From the NCBI RefSeq assembly GCF_014201355.1, contig NZ_JACHEG010000002.1, positions 434,001 through 498,000 on the forward strand: a stretch of 64,000 bases of DNA. The letters are read 5' to 3'. The notes under the pieces were generated by a model. The model was not told the origin of the DNA. It saw only the letters and a list, made by a program, of their open reading frames with translations, and searched no databases. Below, piece by piece: positions 54,698-63,772 of the stretch. This DNA is from Aliirhizobium wenxiniae (GTDB lineage Bacteria; Pseudomonadota; Alphaproteobacteria; Rhizobiales; Rhizobiaceae). How positions within the stretch are numbered: position 1 is the stretch's first letter; every line of letters begins with the position of its first letter. The position numbers were made by a program, and so were the translations under genes.

Positions 54698-54725
54698 CCA
54701 GACGCCAAGCCTTCGCTCGCCACGC

Positions 54726-55601
54726 CTACCGCGCAAACCTCTTCGCCGCGGCGACGCAGAGGATGACGCCGAGGGTGACGATGAACATGGAGGAGGTCAC
54801 CTGCTCGCCGAGCAGGAGCGCTGCCAGTGCCAGACCGAAAAACGGCTGGATGAGCTGCAGCTGGCCGACTGTCGCGGTGCCGCCCTGCGAGAGGCCGCGA
54901 TACCAGAAGATGAAGCCGATCAGCATCGAGAAGAGCGAGACATAGGCCAGACCCGCATAGGCCGGGCCACCGACGCCTGCGAATGTCTCCGGCATCAGCG
55001 CAAGCGCGCCGACCAACATGACCGGTAGAGAAATGACCAGCGCCCAGCAGATGACCTGCCAGCCGCCCAGCCGCTTCGACAAGGCTGCGCCTTCGGCATA
55101 ACCGAGGCCGCAGACGATGATCGCCGCTAGCATCAGCCAGTCGCCGAAGGAGAGGCCGATCGAGGCTACCGTTCCGCCCTGCGCCAGAGCAAAACCGGTG
55201 ACGAGAAGGCTGCCGAGGATGGCGAAAATCCAGAAGGCAGGCTTTGGCCGTTCACCGCCGCGAATGACGCCGAAGATCGCGGTTGCAAGCGGTAGAAGCC
55301 CGATGAAGACGACCGAATGGGCTGACGAGATATGCTGCAGCGCCAGTGCGGTGAGCAGCGGAAAACCGAGGACGCAGCCGAGCGCGACGATGACGAGCGA
55401 GACGATCTCGCTGCTTTGCGGCCGTTTCTGCCGGAAGGCGAGAAGCAGGAGAAGCGACAGGAGACCGGCGATCGTGCCGCGGGCGACCGTCAGGAACAGC
55501 GGATCGAAACCGATCACAGCAAGCCTCGTTGCCGGCAGCGAACCGGAAAAGATCAGCACGCCGATAAAACCGTTGATCCAACCCGACAGACCGCGATCCA
55601 T
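54726..55601 (-). CDS. EamA-family (DMT) transporter
   Basis: A 291-residue protein with ten hydrophobic helices in two EamA halves (DPLFLTVARGTIAGLLSL; LAYVSLFSMLIGFIFWYRGL). The start at 55601 has GGAG six bases upstream. It is divergent from a MocR-type regulator, a common pairing in which the regulator controls the exporter, often of amino acids or vitamin B6-related compounds. The substrate is unknown. Confidence 0.9.
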   Translation of the reverse strand: MDRGLSGWINGFIGVLIFSGSLPATRLAVIGFDPLFLTVARGTIAGLLSLLLLLAFRQKRPQSSEIVSLVIVALGCVLGFPLLTALALQHISSAHSVVFIGLLPLATAIFGVIRGGERPKPAFWIFAILGSLLVTGFALAQGGTVASIGLSFGDWLMLAAIIVCGLGYAEGAALSKRLGGWQVICWALVISLPVMLVGALALMPETFAGVGGPAYAGLAYVSLFSMLIGFIFWYRGLSQGGTATVGQLQLIQPFFGLALAALLLGEQVTSSMFIVTLGVILCVAAAKRFAR

Positions 55602-55667
55602 GTCATTCTCCAGTATTTCGATCGACTGGGGTGCCGATATCGAGTTCATTGCGATGGTGCGGCATAC

Positions 55668-55697
55668 GTCCTTCTCCCCGCATGCTGGGAGAGGAGG
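55668..55697. repeat. Fragment of a RIME-like repeat
   Basis: GTCCTTCTCCCCGCATGCTGG and GGAGAGGAGG are the inner-stem part of the CCCCTCATCCG-type element, without its ends. It lies in the divergent promoter region of the EamA gene and the MocR-type gene. Confidence 0.55.
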
Positions 55698-55806
55698 CAA
55701 GACGCATCATCCTTATCCTCCCGAAACCATGGCTTCACCAGAAACAGTCTGATACAATTATCCAAAACTGTTATGGTTCAATCACCAGTACGGATGAGGC
55801 AAAAGC

Positions 55807-57201
55807 ATGGATCTGACGACAGGATCAGCGGCGACCAAGGCCGAGATGGTGATGCGTTTCGTTCGCCAGAGAATAAGCGGACGGACACTGACGCCCGGGG
55901 CAAAGCTGCCTTCGGTGCGGTCGCTTTCGGGCACGCTTTCGGTTTCCACATCGACGGTGGTCGATGCCTATGAGCGGCTGGTGGCGGAAGGGGCGATCGT
56001 CTCGCGGCCGGGATCGGGGTTTTATGTCGCCAACCAGGCGGCGCCCTTTTCACCTGCCGAGGCGGGGCCGAAACTCGACCGGGCGGTCGATCCGTTCTGG
56101 ATCTCGCGGCAATCGCTGGAAAGCAGCGAAGACAGCCTAAAACCCGGCTGCGGCTGGTTGCCGCCTTCATGGCTTCCGGAAGAGGCGATGCGCAAGTCGC
56201 TCAGGGTCTTGTCGCGGGCAGAGCCTTCATCGCTTGCGGATTACGGCACGCCGCTGGGGCTTTATCCGCTGCGACGGCTGATATCACGCCGGATGGGCGA
56301 GCGCGGCATCGAGGCCTCGCCGGAAGAGATCATGCTGACGGAATCCGGCACGCAGGCGATCGACCTTCTCTGCCGGTTCCTGATCGAGCCCGGCGATACC
56401 GTACTGGTCGACGATCCGTGTTACTTCAATTTTCACGCATTGTTGCGGGCGCATCGGGCGAAGATCGTCGGCGTGCCCTACACTGCAAACGGGCCGGATC
56501 TCGCGGCTTTCGCGGCCATTGTTTCCGAGCATCGGCCAAGGCTCTACATCACCAATTCGGCGATCCACAATCCGACCGGGGCCGTGCTTTCACCGGTCAC
56601 GGCACATCGGGTGCTGAAGATCGCGGAAGAGTTCGACCTGACGATCGTCGAGGACGATATCTTTGCCGATTTCGAGACGGTTGCGGCACCGAGACTTGCC
56701 GCATTCGACGGGCTGGAACGGGTGATCCATATCGGCAGTTTTTCGAAAACGCTGTCGGCTGCGGCGCGCTGTGGCTTCATCGCGGCGCGTCCGGACTGGA
56801 TCGAGGGGCTGACGGATCTCAAGATCGCCACATCCTTTGCCGGCGGGCGGATGACTGAAGAGGTCGTTCATGCAGCGCTGTCCGATGGCAGCTATCGCAA
56901 GCATCTCGACACATTGAGGGCAAGGCTTTCCAAGGCGATGGCCGAGGTGACGGAGAGGCTTGCCGCAATCGGCATCGAGCCGGTGCTGCGGCCGCAATCG
57001 GGCATGTTTTTATGGTGCCGGCTTCCCGGTGAGACCGACGCTGCCGAGGTGGCGCGCGCCTGCCTGCAAAAACAGATCGTGCTCGCCCCCGGCAATGCCT
57101 TCAGCCTATCGCAATCGGCGAAAAACTGCATGCGTTTCAACGTCTCGCAAACGCTCGATCCGCGCATTTTCGAGACGCTGAAAGGCGTGTTGAAGGCCTG
57201 A
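55807..57201 (+). CDS. MocR/PdxR-type regulator (GntR-aminotransferase fusion)
   Basis: A 464-residue protein. The N-terminal GntR winged helix (MRFVRQRISGRTLTPGAKLP, then VRSLSGTLSVSTSTVVDAYE) is followed by a class I aminotransferase domain with the PLP lysine in HIGSFSKTLSAAARCG and the aspartate in IVEDDIFADF. Such proteins sense PLP or amino acids. It is divergent from the EamA exporter and probably controls it. Confidence 0.93.
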   Translation: MDLTTGSAATKAEMVMRFVRQRISGRTLTPGAKLPSVRSLSGTLSVSTSTVVDAYERLVAEGAIVSRPGSGFYVANQAAPFSPAEAGPKLDRAVDPFWISRQSLESSEDSLKPGCGWLPPSWLPEEAMRKSLRVLSRAEPSSLADYGTPLGLYPLRRLISRRMGERGIEASPEEIMLTESGTQAIDLLCRFLIEPGDTVLVDDPCYFNFHALLRAHRAKIVGVPYTANGPDLAAFAAIVSEHRPRLYITNSAIHNPTGAVLSPVTAHRVLKIAEEFDLTIVEDDIFADFETVAAPRLAAFDGLERVIHIGSFSKTLSAAARCGFIAARPDWIEGLTDLKIATSFAGGRMTEEVVHAALSDGSYRKHLDTLRARLSKAMAEVTERLAAIGIEPVLRPQSGMFLWCRLPGETDAAEVARACLQKQIVLAPGNAFSLSQSAKNCMRFNVSQTLDPRIFETLKGVLKA

Positions 57202-57204
57202 CGA

Positions 57205-58653
57205 TCAGTTCGCCTTGAGCTTCACGCCGAAGCCGAGAAGGAAGCTCACCAGCGCGCCGAGGGCGGCTGTGCCGTAGAGCCATGCGGCGGTATCGCCTGC
57301 CGTTCCCGTTGCAAGGCTTGCCGTCAGGCCGGTTGCGGTGGCGATCGTGCCGGAAAGGGCGGCACCGACCGCATAACCTGCCGTCGACATGGTGGGCAGA
57401 AGCGCGCTGGCACGGTCGCGGTCAGCGCCTTCGGCAGCAGTCATCGCCGCTTCGTTGACATTGGCCCAGGCGAGGCCGAAGCCGATGCCGATCAGGACCT
57501 GGCCGAAGATTACCAGCGGCAGCCATTGCAGGCCGATGGCGATTGCCAGCGCGACAAAACCGATGAGATGGAAGAGCGGCCCGACCCACATGGTCGCATG
57601 CCGCCATGCCAGCGCCTCGTAACGGCTGGCGAACATGGCGACGAGGCTCCAGACCAGCGCCATGGTGACGACGATATAACCGACGACCGCGGGGCCGAGG
57701 CGGAAAACCTCGCTGACAAGAAGCGCCAGATAGGTGCTGCCGGCGGAATGCCCGGCCGACATCAGGAACAGCATCACGAAGGCACGGCCGAGCACCGAAC
57801 CGGAGCGAAAGGTGCCGGCGGGGAAAAGTCGCGGACCGAAACGGCCGTCGAGGACGACGACCGAAAGCAGCGCCAGAACGCCGAAAACCAGAAGTGCCGC
57901 CTGCCAGACCGGCTCTCCGCTTGCCGAGGAGAGCGCGAAGATGAGCGCGGTGACGACGCAGAGCCCGACGGAAACGGGCGCGAAACTTGCCGCCCTGCCC
58001 TCGCCGGTCTTCGGCTCGGTCAGGAAGGTGAACAGCGCAAGGGTGATGAGAAACGGCGTCACGGCCAGGAATGAGGAACGCCAGGAGATCGCCTCGGTCA
58101 TCAACCCGCCGATCAGCGGCCCGAGCAGCGCCGTTACCGCCCAGACGGTCGCTTCGACGGCAAAGACTCGGGCGATCAGGGAGGAGGAGAAATTCGCCGG
58201 GATAAGACTGTAGCAGATCGCCACGATCAGGCCGTCGGCGATGCCCTGCAACAGGCGCCCGAAGACGATCCAGCCGAAGTCGGGTGCGAAAAAGGCGTTA
58301 AACCCACCGAGCGCAAAGAGGAGAGACGAGAGGGCGAGTGCCCTGCGCACGCCGAGCAGGTCGCGGAGGGAAGCAGCCGCCGTGCCGCCGGCGATCGAAC
58401 CGATAAAATAGAGGCTGTAGACCCAGCTGTACCAGTCCCGCCCGCCAAGCTCGGCAGCGGCAAGCGGCATGGCGGCGACGATGGCGAACTGGTTGAAGGC
58501 ATGCAGGCCGATGCCGCTCGAGATCAGCGCCAGCATGCGGCCGCTTTCTCCGCTCAACAGGCTCGCATAACCCGAGGCTTCGGCCTCAGCCGGTGCTCCA
58601 TCCCGCCTGATATCCCCCATTGGGCCATCCGGCTCCCCGATCACTTCCGTCAT
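57205..58653 (-). CDS. MFS exporter beside soxR
   Basis: A 482-residue protein with about 12-14 membrane segments. The loop ASLRDLLGVRRALALSSLLF and the motif VFGRLLQGIADGLIVAICYS fit drug-type MFS exporters. It is divergent from soxR with a SoxR box between them, so it is probably a SoxR target that exports redox-active compounds. Confidence 0.9.
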   Translation of the reverse strand: MTEVIGEPDGPMGDIRRDGAPAEAEASGYASLLSGESGRMLALISSGIGLHAFNQFAIVAAMPLAAAELGGRDWYSWVYSLYFIGSIAGGTAAASLRDLLGVRRALALSSLLFALGGFNAFFAPDFGWIVFGRLLQGIADGLIVAICYSLIPANFSSSLIARVFAVEATVWAVTALLGPLIGGLMTEAISWRSSFLAVTPFLITLALFTFLTEPKTGEGRAASFAPVSVGLCVVTALIFALSSASGEPVWQAALLVFGVLALLSVVVLDGRFGPRLFPAGTFRSGSVLGRAFVMLFLMSAGHSAGSTYLALLVSEVFRLGPAVVGYIVVTMALVWSLVAMFASRYEALAWRHATMWVGPLFHLIGFVALAIAIGLQWLPLVIFGQVLIGIGFGLAWANVNEAAMTAAEGADRDRASALLPTMSTAGYAVGAALSGTIATATGLTASLATGTAGDTAAWLYGTAALGALVSFLLGFGVKLKAN

Positions 58654-58723
58654 TGCATTCAGACCTTTTCATGCGCGCCTGCTTCAGCCAGGCCTTTCCT
58701 GTTCAGGATCGGCACCGTAAAAT

Positions 58724-58739
58724 CTCAACCTTGGTTGAG
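58724..58739. promoter_or_regulatory. SoxR box between the MFS exporter and soxR
   Basis: CTCAACC and GGTTGAG form a perfect inverted repeat around TT, close to the SoxR consensus CCTCAAGTTAACTTGAGG. It lies 15 bases before the soxR ATG and 71 bases before the exporter ATG. Confidence 0.75.
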
Positions 58740-58753
58740 GTCAACGGTAAAAA

Positions 58754-59224
58754 ATGACGAAATCCGAAAAGATCAAAACGCTTCAGGGGATCAGTGTGGG
58801 AGAGGTTGCGGAACGCTCCGGCGTGGCCATCTCGACGCTGCATTTCTACGAGGCGGAAGGGCTGATCGAGAGCTGGCGCAATGGCGGCAACCACCGGCGC
58901 TACAGTCGTGATGTTCTGCGGCGTATCGCCGTTATCCGGGTGGCGCAACGGGCCGGCGTGCCGTTGAAGGAGGTTGCCGAGGCGCTGAAAACCCTGCCGC
59001 AGGGACGCACGCCGAATGCAAAGGACTGGGCGCGGCTTTCGGCCGTATGGAAGGCGGAACTGGACCAACGGATAGAGACCCTTTCGCGCCTGCGTGACGA
59101 ATTGACCGGCTGTATCGGCTGTGGTTGCCTGTCCTTGAAAGCCTGCCCCTTGCGCAATCCCGGCGACCGGCTGGCTGCCGATGGAAACGGCCCGCTGCTG
59201 CTTTCCGGCAGCGGAGAAAATTGA
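58754..59224 (+). CDS. soxR: Redox-sensitive activator SoxR (MerR family)
   Basis: A 156-residue regulator. The MerR-type HTH reads [20 protein letters not shown] and the dimer helix follows. The iron-sulphur cluster motif is [12 protein letters not shown], the C-x2-C-x-C-x5-C pattern unique to SoxR. It responds to redox-cycling compounds. In alphaproteobacteria it usually controls exporters and reductases rather than soxS, which fits the divergent MFS gene. Confidence 0.96.
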   Translation: MTKSEKIKTLQGISVGEVAERSGVAISTLHFYEAEGLIESWRNGGNHRRYSRDVLRRIAVIRVAQRAGVPLKEVAEALKTLPQGRTPNAKDWARLSAVWKAELDQRIETLSRLRDELTGCIGCGCLSLKACPLRNPGDRLAADGNGPLLLSGSGEN

Positions 59225-59393
59225 TTCGCGAATCGGATTAAGCAAAATGCTCCAGCGCACAAATCAAAGGCAAATTGCTCAGGCAATCAGCGCCTCATGA
59301 TTGATTTTTCGGCGCGTGACATTTTTGCTACAGCCTTTTTAGCAATCGCTCCTACATCCTGATCATCACGCAATGCTTATGGAGGGAAAATCC
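59225..59393. other. Leader of the outer membrane protein gene
   Basis: The 169-bp gap contains a diverged short interspersed repeat (GATTCGCGAATCGGATTAAG near 59222-59241) and AT-rich sequence before the porin-type gene. It should include its promoter; no single element is convincing. Confidence 0.35.
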
Positions 59394-60029
59394 ATGAAGG
59401 GTCTTTTCATTCTCGCCGCTTCCGTCGCCGCTCTCAGCGCATCGACCGCAGCCTATGCAGCAGACGCCGTGGAGCAGATACCGACCGCACCGGTTGCGGT
59501 CGAAACCGCGCCGGCCTTTACCTGGGAAGGTTTCTATCTCGGTGCCCATACCGGTTATGGCTGGGGTGATGGTGACCTTGAGGGCGTGGGCTCGGACAAT
59601 TTCGATGGATGGCGCCTCGGTGCGTTTACCGGCTATAACTGGCAGTTCTCCAACGGTTTCGTTGCCGGTATCGAAGGTGACGTGAACTACGACTGGAACA
59701 ACGAAGACATCGGTGCCGGCTTCGATGCCGAGAGCGGCTTCTCCGGTTCCGTGCGCGGCCGTGTCGGTTACGCCTTTGACCGCACGCTGGTTTATGCCGC
59801 CGGCGGCTGGACTGCGACCAATGTCGAGGTTAACGGGCCTGCCGGCTTCAACGACGACGACACCCTGCATGGCTGGACGATCGGCGCCGGTGTCGACCAT
59901 GCCTTTACCGACAAAATCTTCGGCCGGCTGGAATACCGCTATAACGACTATGGCAACGGCGATATCGGCGGACTGGACGTCGATTTCAACCAGCACGTCT
60001 TCCAGGTCGGCGTGGGTGTGAAGTTCTAA
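59394..60029 (+). CDS. Outer membrane beta-barrel protein (Omp25/Omp31-like)
   Basis: A 211-residue protein with a signal peptide (FILAASVAALSASTAAYA) and an eight-strand barrel pattern (FTWEGFYLGAHTGYGWG, FVAGIEGDVNYDWNN, TLVYAAGGWTATNVEV). It ends in the outer-membrane insertion signal HVFQVGVGVKF with terminal phenylalanine. GGAGGG lies seven bases before the ATG. A strong terminator follows, so it is monocistronic and likely abundant. Confidence 0.93.
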   Translation: MKGLFILAASVAALSASTAAYAADAVEQIPTAPVAVETAPAFTWEGFYLGAHTGYGWGDGDLEGVGSDNFDGWRLGAFTGYNWQFSNGFVAGIEGDVNYDWNNEDIGAGFDAESGFSGSVRGRVGYAFDRTLVYAAGGWTATNVEVNGPAGFNDDDTLHGWTIGAGVDHAFTDKIFGRLEYRYNDYGNGDIGGLDVDFNQHVFQVGVGVKF

Positions 60030-60058
60030 ATTTATCGCCTGAACAGGCACGAGGAGAA

Positions 60059-60092
60059 GCTGTCTGCACGAGGTGTGCGGGCGGCTTTTTTT
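60059..60092 (+). terminator. Rho-independent terminator of the outer membrane protein gene
   Basis: GCTGTCTGCAC and GTGCGGGCGGC pair over 11 bases (with G-U pairs) around the loop GAGGT, followed by seven T residues. Confidence 0.85.
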
Positions 60093-60115
60093 GTTGGTGA
60101 TACGCCGGATGAACC

Positions 60116-60553
60116 TCAGGAACGGCGCTTTGTCAGGCGGATATCGAGATGGCCGATATCCTGCTCATTACCCCAGCCGAGAGACCGATAAAAACCGGCC
60201 GCCCGGGTCTCTCTGCCGGTTTCGAGCCAGATTTCGCTGTGGTGCCTGAAAAGCTCTGCCTCGGCGGCGGAGACGAGCTGCCTGCCAAGTCCCCTTCCCG
60301 CAAAGGCTGGAAGAACGAAGGCAGCAAAAAGCGATGCTTCATCGATATCGATCATCGAGAAGCCTACGACCTGATAATCAACGACCGCCACCCAGGCGCA
60401 GGAAGATGCGGCGATCATTTCGGCAACCGCTTCCTTGGTAATGCCCATCTGCGAAAGCTGCTCGATGGAGAGATGGTTCTCCCGTACCGAGGTGCGCACC
60501 CGGAACACGGCCGGGATATCGGATAAAAGGGCGGGTCTGATTTCTGCGGGCAT
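60116..60553 (-). CDS. GNAT-family N-acetyltransferase
   Basis: A 145-residue GNAT protein. The start MPAEIRPALLSDIPAVFRVR, the acetyl-CoA loop FAGRGLGRQLVSAAEAELF and the end region ETRAAGFYRSLGWGNEQ are typical. The acceptor is unknown. I chose the ATG at 60553 because it matches the family start; its ribosome site is weak. Confidence 0.87.
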   Translation of the reverse strand: MPAEIRPALLSDIPAVFRVRTSVRENHLSIEQLSQMGITKEAVAEMIAASSCAWVAVVDYQVVGFSMIDIDEASLFAAFVLPAFAGRGLGRQLVSAAEAELFRHHSEIWLETGRETRAAGFYRSLGWGNEQDIGHLDIRLTKRRS

Positions 60554-60705
60554 GGTTCGGGCTCTTGGCAAACGGGGTGGATCGCAATCCGGGAGAAGAT
60601 TGACATGGCGGGTATGGAGCACGATAGCGGCAACAGGCCGACACCGCGGGACGCGTCGAAGCGTTTCCGCTTTTCTTTGAAACGCGAAATCGCTCTATCT
60701 CTTTG

Positions 60706-60760
60706 TTTTGACGCAATTCCGAACGCAAAACCGGTTCTCACGTTTGCTGAAATTGCTCTA
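60706..60760. repeat. Short interspersed palindromic repeat
   Basis: The stretch contains GACGCAATTCCGAACGCAAA and a near inverted half (CGTTTGCTGAAATTGC), pairing GCAATT with AATTGC and GCAAA with TTTGC. Repeats of this form are frequent between Agrobacterium and Rhizobium genes. It ends 17 bases before the next gene. Confidence 0.65.
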
Positions 60761-60777
60761 AAACCACAGGCAGCACC

Positions 60778-61323
60778 ATGCAACCCATCAGCACCGAACG
60801 CACCCTTATCACCCTTGTCCGGACAGACGATGCGGAGGATCTTCGCACCTATTATCTGCGCAATACCGAGCATCTTGCCCGTTGGGAGCCGTTGCGCTTG
60901 GAGGATTATCATTCAGTGGATGCATGGAAGGATCGCGCGCGCGATTTCGCCGGCGAGGCGCTCAGGGGTTTTGCCTACAGGTATGTCGTGCGGTTCAAGG
61001 GCAGTCGCGAAATCATCGCGGTCGCAAATTTCACCAATGTGGTGCGCGGCGCCTTCCTTGCCTGTCATCTCGGCTATTCGATCGATAGCGAGATGCAGGG
61101 CAAAAACATCATGTTCGAGGTGCTCGATACCTTAATCCCGCATGTGTTCAACACTTATGGACTGCACCGGGTAATGGCGAATTACATACCGGAAAACGCC
61201 CGCAGCGGCGCGCTTCTTGCCCGCCTCGGCTTCGAGGTGGAAGGACGCGCCAGGGACTATCTCAAGATCAACGGAGAATGGCGCGACCATGTGTTGACGG
61301 CGCGGATCAACGATGCCCGATGA
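60778..61323 (+). CDS. RimJ/RimL-type GNAT acetyltransferase
   Basis: A 181-residue protein like ribosomal-protein alanine acetyltransferases: STERTLITLVRTDDAEDL, then LGYSIDSEMQGKNIMFEVLD and YGLHRVMANYIPENARSGAL. The C-terminal LGFEVEGRARDYLKINGEWR is very characteristic. It would acetylate an N-terminal amine or a small molecule. It lies 29 bases before the kinase gene. Confidence 0.92.
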   Translation: MQPISTERTLITLVRTDDAEDLRTYYLRNTEHLARWEPLRLEDYHSVDAWKDRARDFAGEALRGFAYRYVVRFKGSREIIAVANFTNVVRGAFLACHLGYSIDSEMQGKNIMFEVLDTLIPHVFNTYGLHRVMANYIPENARSGALLARLGFEVEGRARDYLKINGEWRDHVLTARINDAR

Positions 61324-61352
61324 GCTTATCTAAAAGAGGCAGGGAGAGGTGA

Positions 61353-61961
61353 ATGATCATTGTCATCGAGGGTATCAGTGCTGCGGGCAAGACCACATGG
61401 TGCCGGAAGCATGCGCAGGCTCATCTGATCCGGGAAAGCTATCCGGCCGATCGCAAGGAACAGCCCGAGATTGGACTGGCGACAGCGCATTACTGGGCGG
61501 ACTGGAATGCCAAACGGTGGAGCGATGCGCTTTCGATGGAACAGGCGACCGGCCATGCAATCTGCGACACGGATCCGCTGAAGCTGCATTACAACTGGTG
61601 CATGTTGCAGATCGGCGCTCTTGCGAGGTCCCAATGGGAGCTGCAGCTTGAGACGAGCCGCGCAACATTTCTGGAAAGACGGATCGGTTTTGCCGACGCC
61701 TATCTCGTCAAGATGATAGACCCGGTGATCGCCCGGCAACAGCGGGACAGCGATACGTCACGCCAGCGCGACCGGTTCGATCAGAATGTGCTGCTGCAGC
61801 CGGCGCTGATCCGATGGTACAAGCAGATGGAAAAAGTTCTCGGCGGGCGCATGTGCTGGGAATTGCCCGAGACAGGTTTTTCGCCCGACGACATTTCCGC
61901 CAACCCGTTCCGCTACGATATCGGCGCGTTCGATGCGTTCATTGCGTCACTCGACGAGTGA
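61353..61961 (+). CDS. P-loop nucleoside/nucleotide kinase-like protein
   Basis: A 202-residue protein that begins MIIVIEGISAAGKTTWC, a Walker A motif. An acidic motif occurs in AICDTDPLKLHYNWCM and an arginine-rich lid in ARQQRDSDTSRQRDRFDQN. This is the layout of small P-loop kinases (dNK/thymidylate kinase-like), but I cannot name the substrate. AGAGG precedes the ATG. Confidence 0.8.
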   Translation: MIIVIEGISAAGKTTWCRKHAQAHLIRESYPADRKEQPEIGLATAHYWADWNAKRWSDALSMEQATGHAICDTDPLKLHYNWCMLQIGALARSQWELQLETSRATFLERRIGFADAYLVKMIDPVIARQQRDSDTSRQRDRFDQNVLLQPALIRWYKQMEKVLGGRMCWELPETGFSPDDISANPFRYDIGAFDAFIASLDE

Positions 61962-61984
61962 TCCAGCGGAATGCCGATCGGGCT

Positions 61985-62902
61985 TCACCCGTGGCTCGAA
62001 TTGTTCGGCACGACCGGCTCCTCATCCTTCACCTTTGCGCGGTGGAAGATGAACATGCCGGCGATGACGATGATGGCGGCGCCAGCAAGCGTCTGAGCAT
62101 CGGGGAAATCGCCGAAGAAGGCCCAGCCGAAAACGATTGCCCATAACAGCAGCGTATATTGCAGCGGGGCGAGAACCGAGGCCGGCGCGAGCTTGAGCGA
62201 GCGGGTGATCAGGAGATGCGCCGAGCAGGAGACGACGCCGAGCAAAAGCAGCGCGAAAAGTTCGCTGCCGGTGAACGGGCTCCAGTTGCCGACGCTGAAC
62301 CAGATGCCGGCAACAAGGGCGCCGAGTGTCTGCCAGGTCACCAGCGTCACATCGGGCGTCGAGCGCAGCACGCGGCCAAGCACAAGCGAAAGGGCGAAGG
62401 ACAGGCTGCCGACCAGGGCGAAGACCGACGGCCAGGATAGCATCGCCTCCGACGGGCGAAGCGCGATGATGACGCCGATGAAACCGACAAGGACCGCCAG
62501 CCAGCGCCGCCAGCCGATCCTCTCTCCGAGGAAGAAATGCGAAATCGCCGCGACATAGATCGGTCCGGCCATGTAGAAGGTCATCACGTCGGCAAGCGGC
62601 AGGTAGACGACAGCGGCGTAAAACAGCCCTGTATCTGCGGTCGCCATGACCACACGAGCAAACTGCAGGCCCGGCTTTTCGACCTTGAAAAGCGAGGCTG
62701 TCGAATTGCGGGCCAAAAGCGGCCCTAGAACGAGAAACGCACCGAGCGAACGCAGCAGCAGGACCTGCCCGACGGAAAAACTGGCGACCAGCCATTTGCC
62801 CATGGCATCGTTGAGCGCGAACATCAGGTCGCCGAGCAACATCAGAAGAATGCCGGTCAGAATGACGTTGCCGCCGATGGCATAGGCCGTTGTTGCTTTC
62901 AT
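61985..62902 (-). CDS. EamA-family (DMT) transporter, second copy
   Basis: A 305-residue protein with ten membrane helices (GDLMFALNDAMGKWLVASF, LLRSLGAFLVLGPLLARN, PLADVMTFYMAGPIYVAAIS, GERIGWRRWLAVLVGFIGV). It resembles RhaT/S-adenosylmethionine-type exporters of the DMT group. The substrate is unknown. The start at 62902 follows the family pattern; GGAG lies 12 bases upstream, farther than ideal. Confidence 0.9.
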   Translation of the reverse strand: MKATTAYAIGGNVILTGILLMLLGDLMFALNDAMGKWLVASFSVGQVLLLRSLGAFLVLGPLLARNSTASLFKVEKPGLQFARVVMATADTGLFYAAVVYLPLADVMTFYMAGPIYVAAISHFFLGERIGWRRWLAVLVGFIGVIIALRPSEAMLSWPSVFALVGSLSFALSLVLGRVLRSTPDVTLVTWQTLGALVAGIWFSVGNWSPFTGSELFALLLLGVVSCSAHLLITRSLKLAPASVLAPLQYTLLLWAIVFGWAFFGDFPDAQTLAGAAIIVIAGMFIFHRAKVKDEEPVVPNNSSHG

Positions 62903-63105
62903 GATCTTTCGGCGCTCCGCGACGCCATTTTCGATGGCGACCGGGAACAAGCCGGGAAAAAGACCCCGAGCCATACCGGGATCGTCTCGATACCTGTTGG
63001 AATGGGCGCTCCATACTCCTCGGGCCAACCTGATTGCAAGGGATATTAAAGCAGGACGTCATATTGTCCTGCGGCAATCAGGGTCAGAGCCGACAGAAGC
63101 TTGCC

Positions 63106-63579
63106 TCAACCCCGGCGAGCGGCATCGATTGCGGCAACGTCGATCTTTTTCATCGTCATCATCACATCGAAAGCACGTTTGGCCTCGGCGCCGCCAATTC
63201 CAAGCGCCTCCATCAGCGTGCGCGGCGTGATCTGCCAGGAAATGCCCCAGCGATCCCTGCACCAGCCGCAATCACTTTCCTCGCCGCCATTCTCTACGAT
63301 GGCATTCCAGTAACGGTCCGTCTCCTCCTGATCCTCGGTGGAAATCTGGAAGGAGAAGGATTCGTTGTGCTTGAAATGCGGGCCGCCATTGAGGCCAACG
63401 CAGGCCACACCGGCAACGGTGAATTCAACCACCAGAACATCGCCCTCGACGCCATCCGGATAGTCGCCGGGTGCGCGGATCACGGCGCCAACGGCGCTAT
63501 CGGGAAATGTCTGCGCATAAAACCGGGCCGCATCCTCGGCATCCTTGTTGTACCACAGGCAAATGGTGTTCTTGTTCAT
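63106..63579 (-). CDS. PhnB-like VOC-superfamily protein
   Basis: A 157-residue protein with the start NTICLWYNKDAEDAARFYAQ, then FPDSAVGAVIRAP and VNGG-like FTVAGVACVGLNGGPHFKHN. The second half is DRYWNAIVENGGEESDCGWC and RDRWGISWQITPRTL, the PhnB (3-demethylubiquinone-9 3-methyltransferase-like) pattern. The activity is unknown. GGGAG lies seven bases before the ATG at 63579. Confidence 0.9.
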   Translation of the reverse strand: MNKNTICLWYNKDAEDAARFYAQTFPDSAVGAVIRAPGDYPDGVEGDVLVVEFTVAGVACVGLNGGPHFKHNESFSFQISTEDQEETDRYWNAIVENGGEESDCGWCRDRWGISWQITPRTLMEALGIGGAEAKRAFDVMMTMKKIDVAAIDAARRG

Positions 63580-63772
63580 GGCAGGTCTCCCGTTGCTGCT
63601 GCGTCCGGCTCTCCCATTTTGGGCGGATCGCAGATCCATCTCGCATTGAAGACGTAGGGCTGATCGCCGATCCGACAGCAGGTTTGATTTTTTCCGATGA
63701 AATAGTGATCGGCGATGTTGCGGCCGCTCGCTTGAAGGATTATCGCAAGATCCATGGAATAGAGGTATATAA

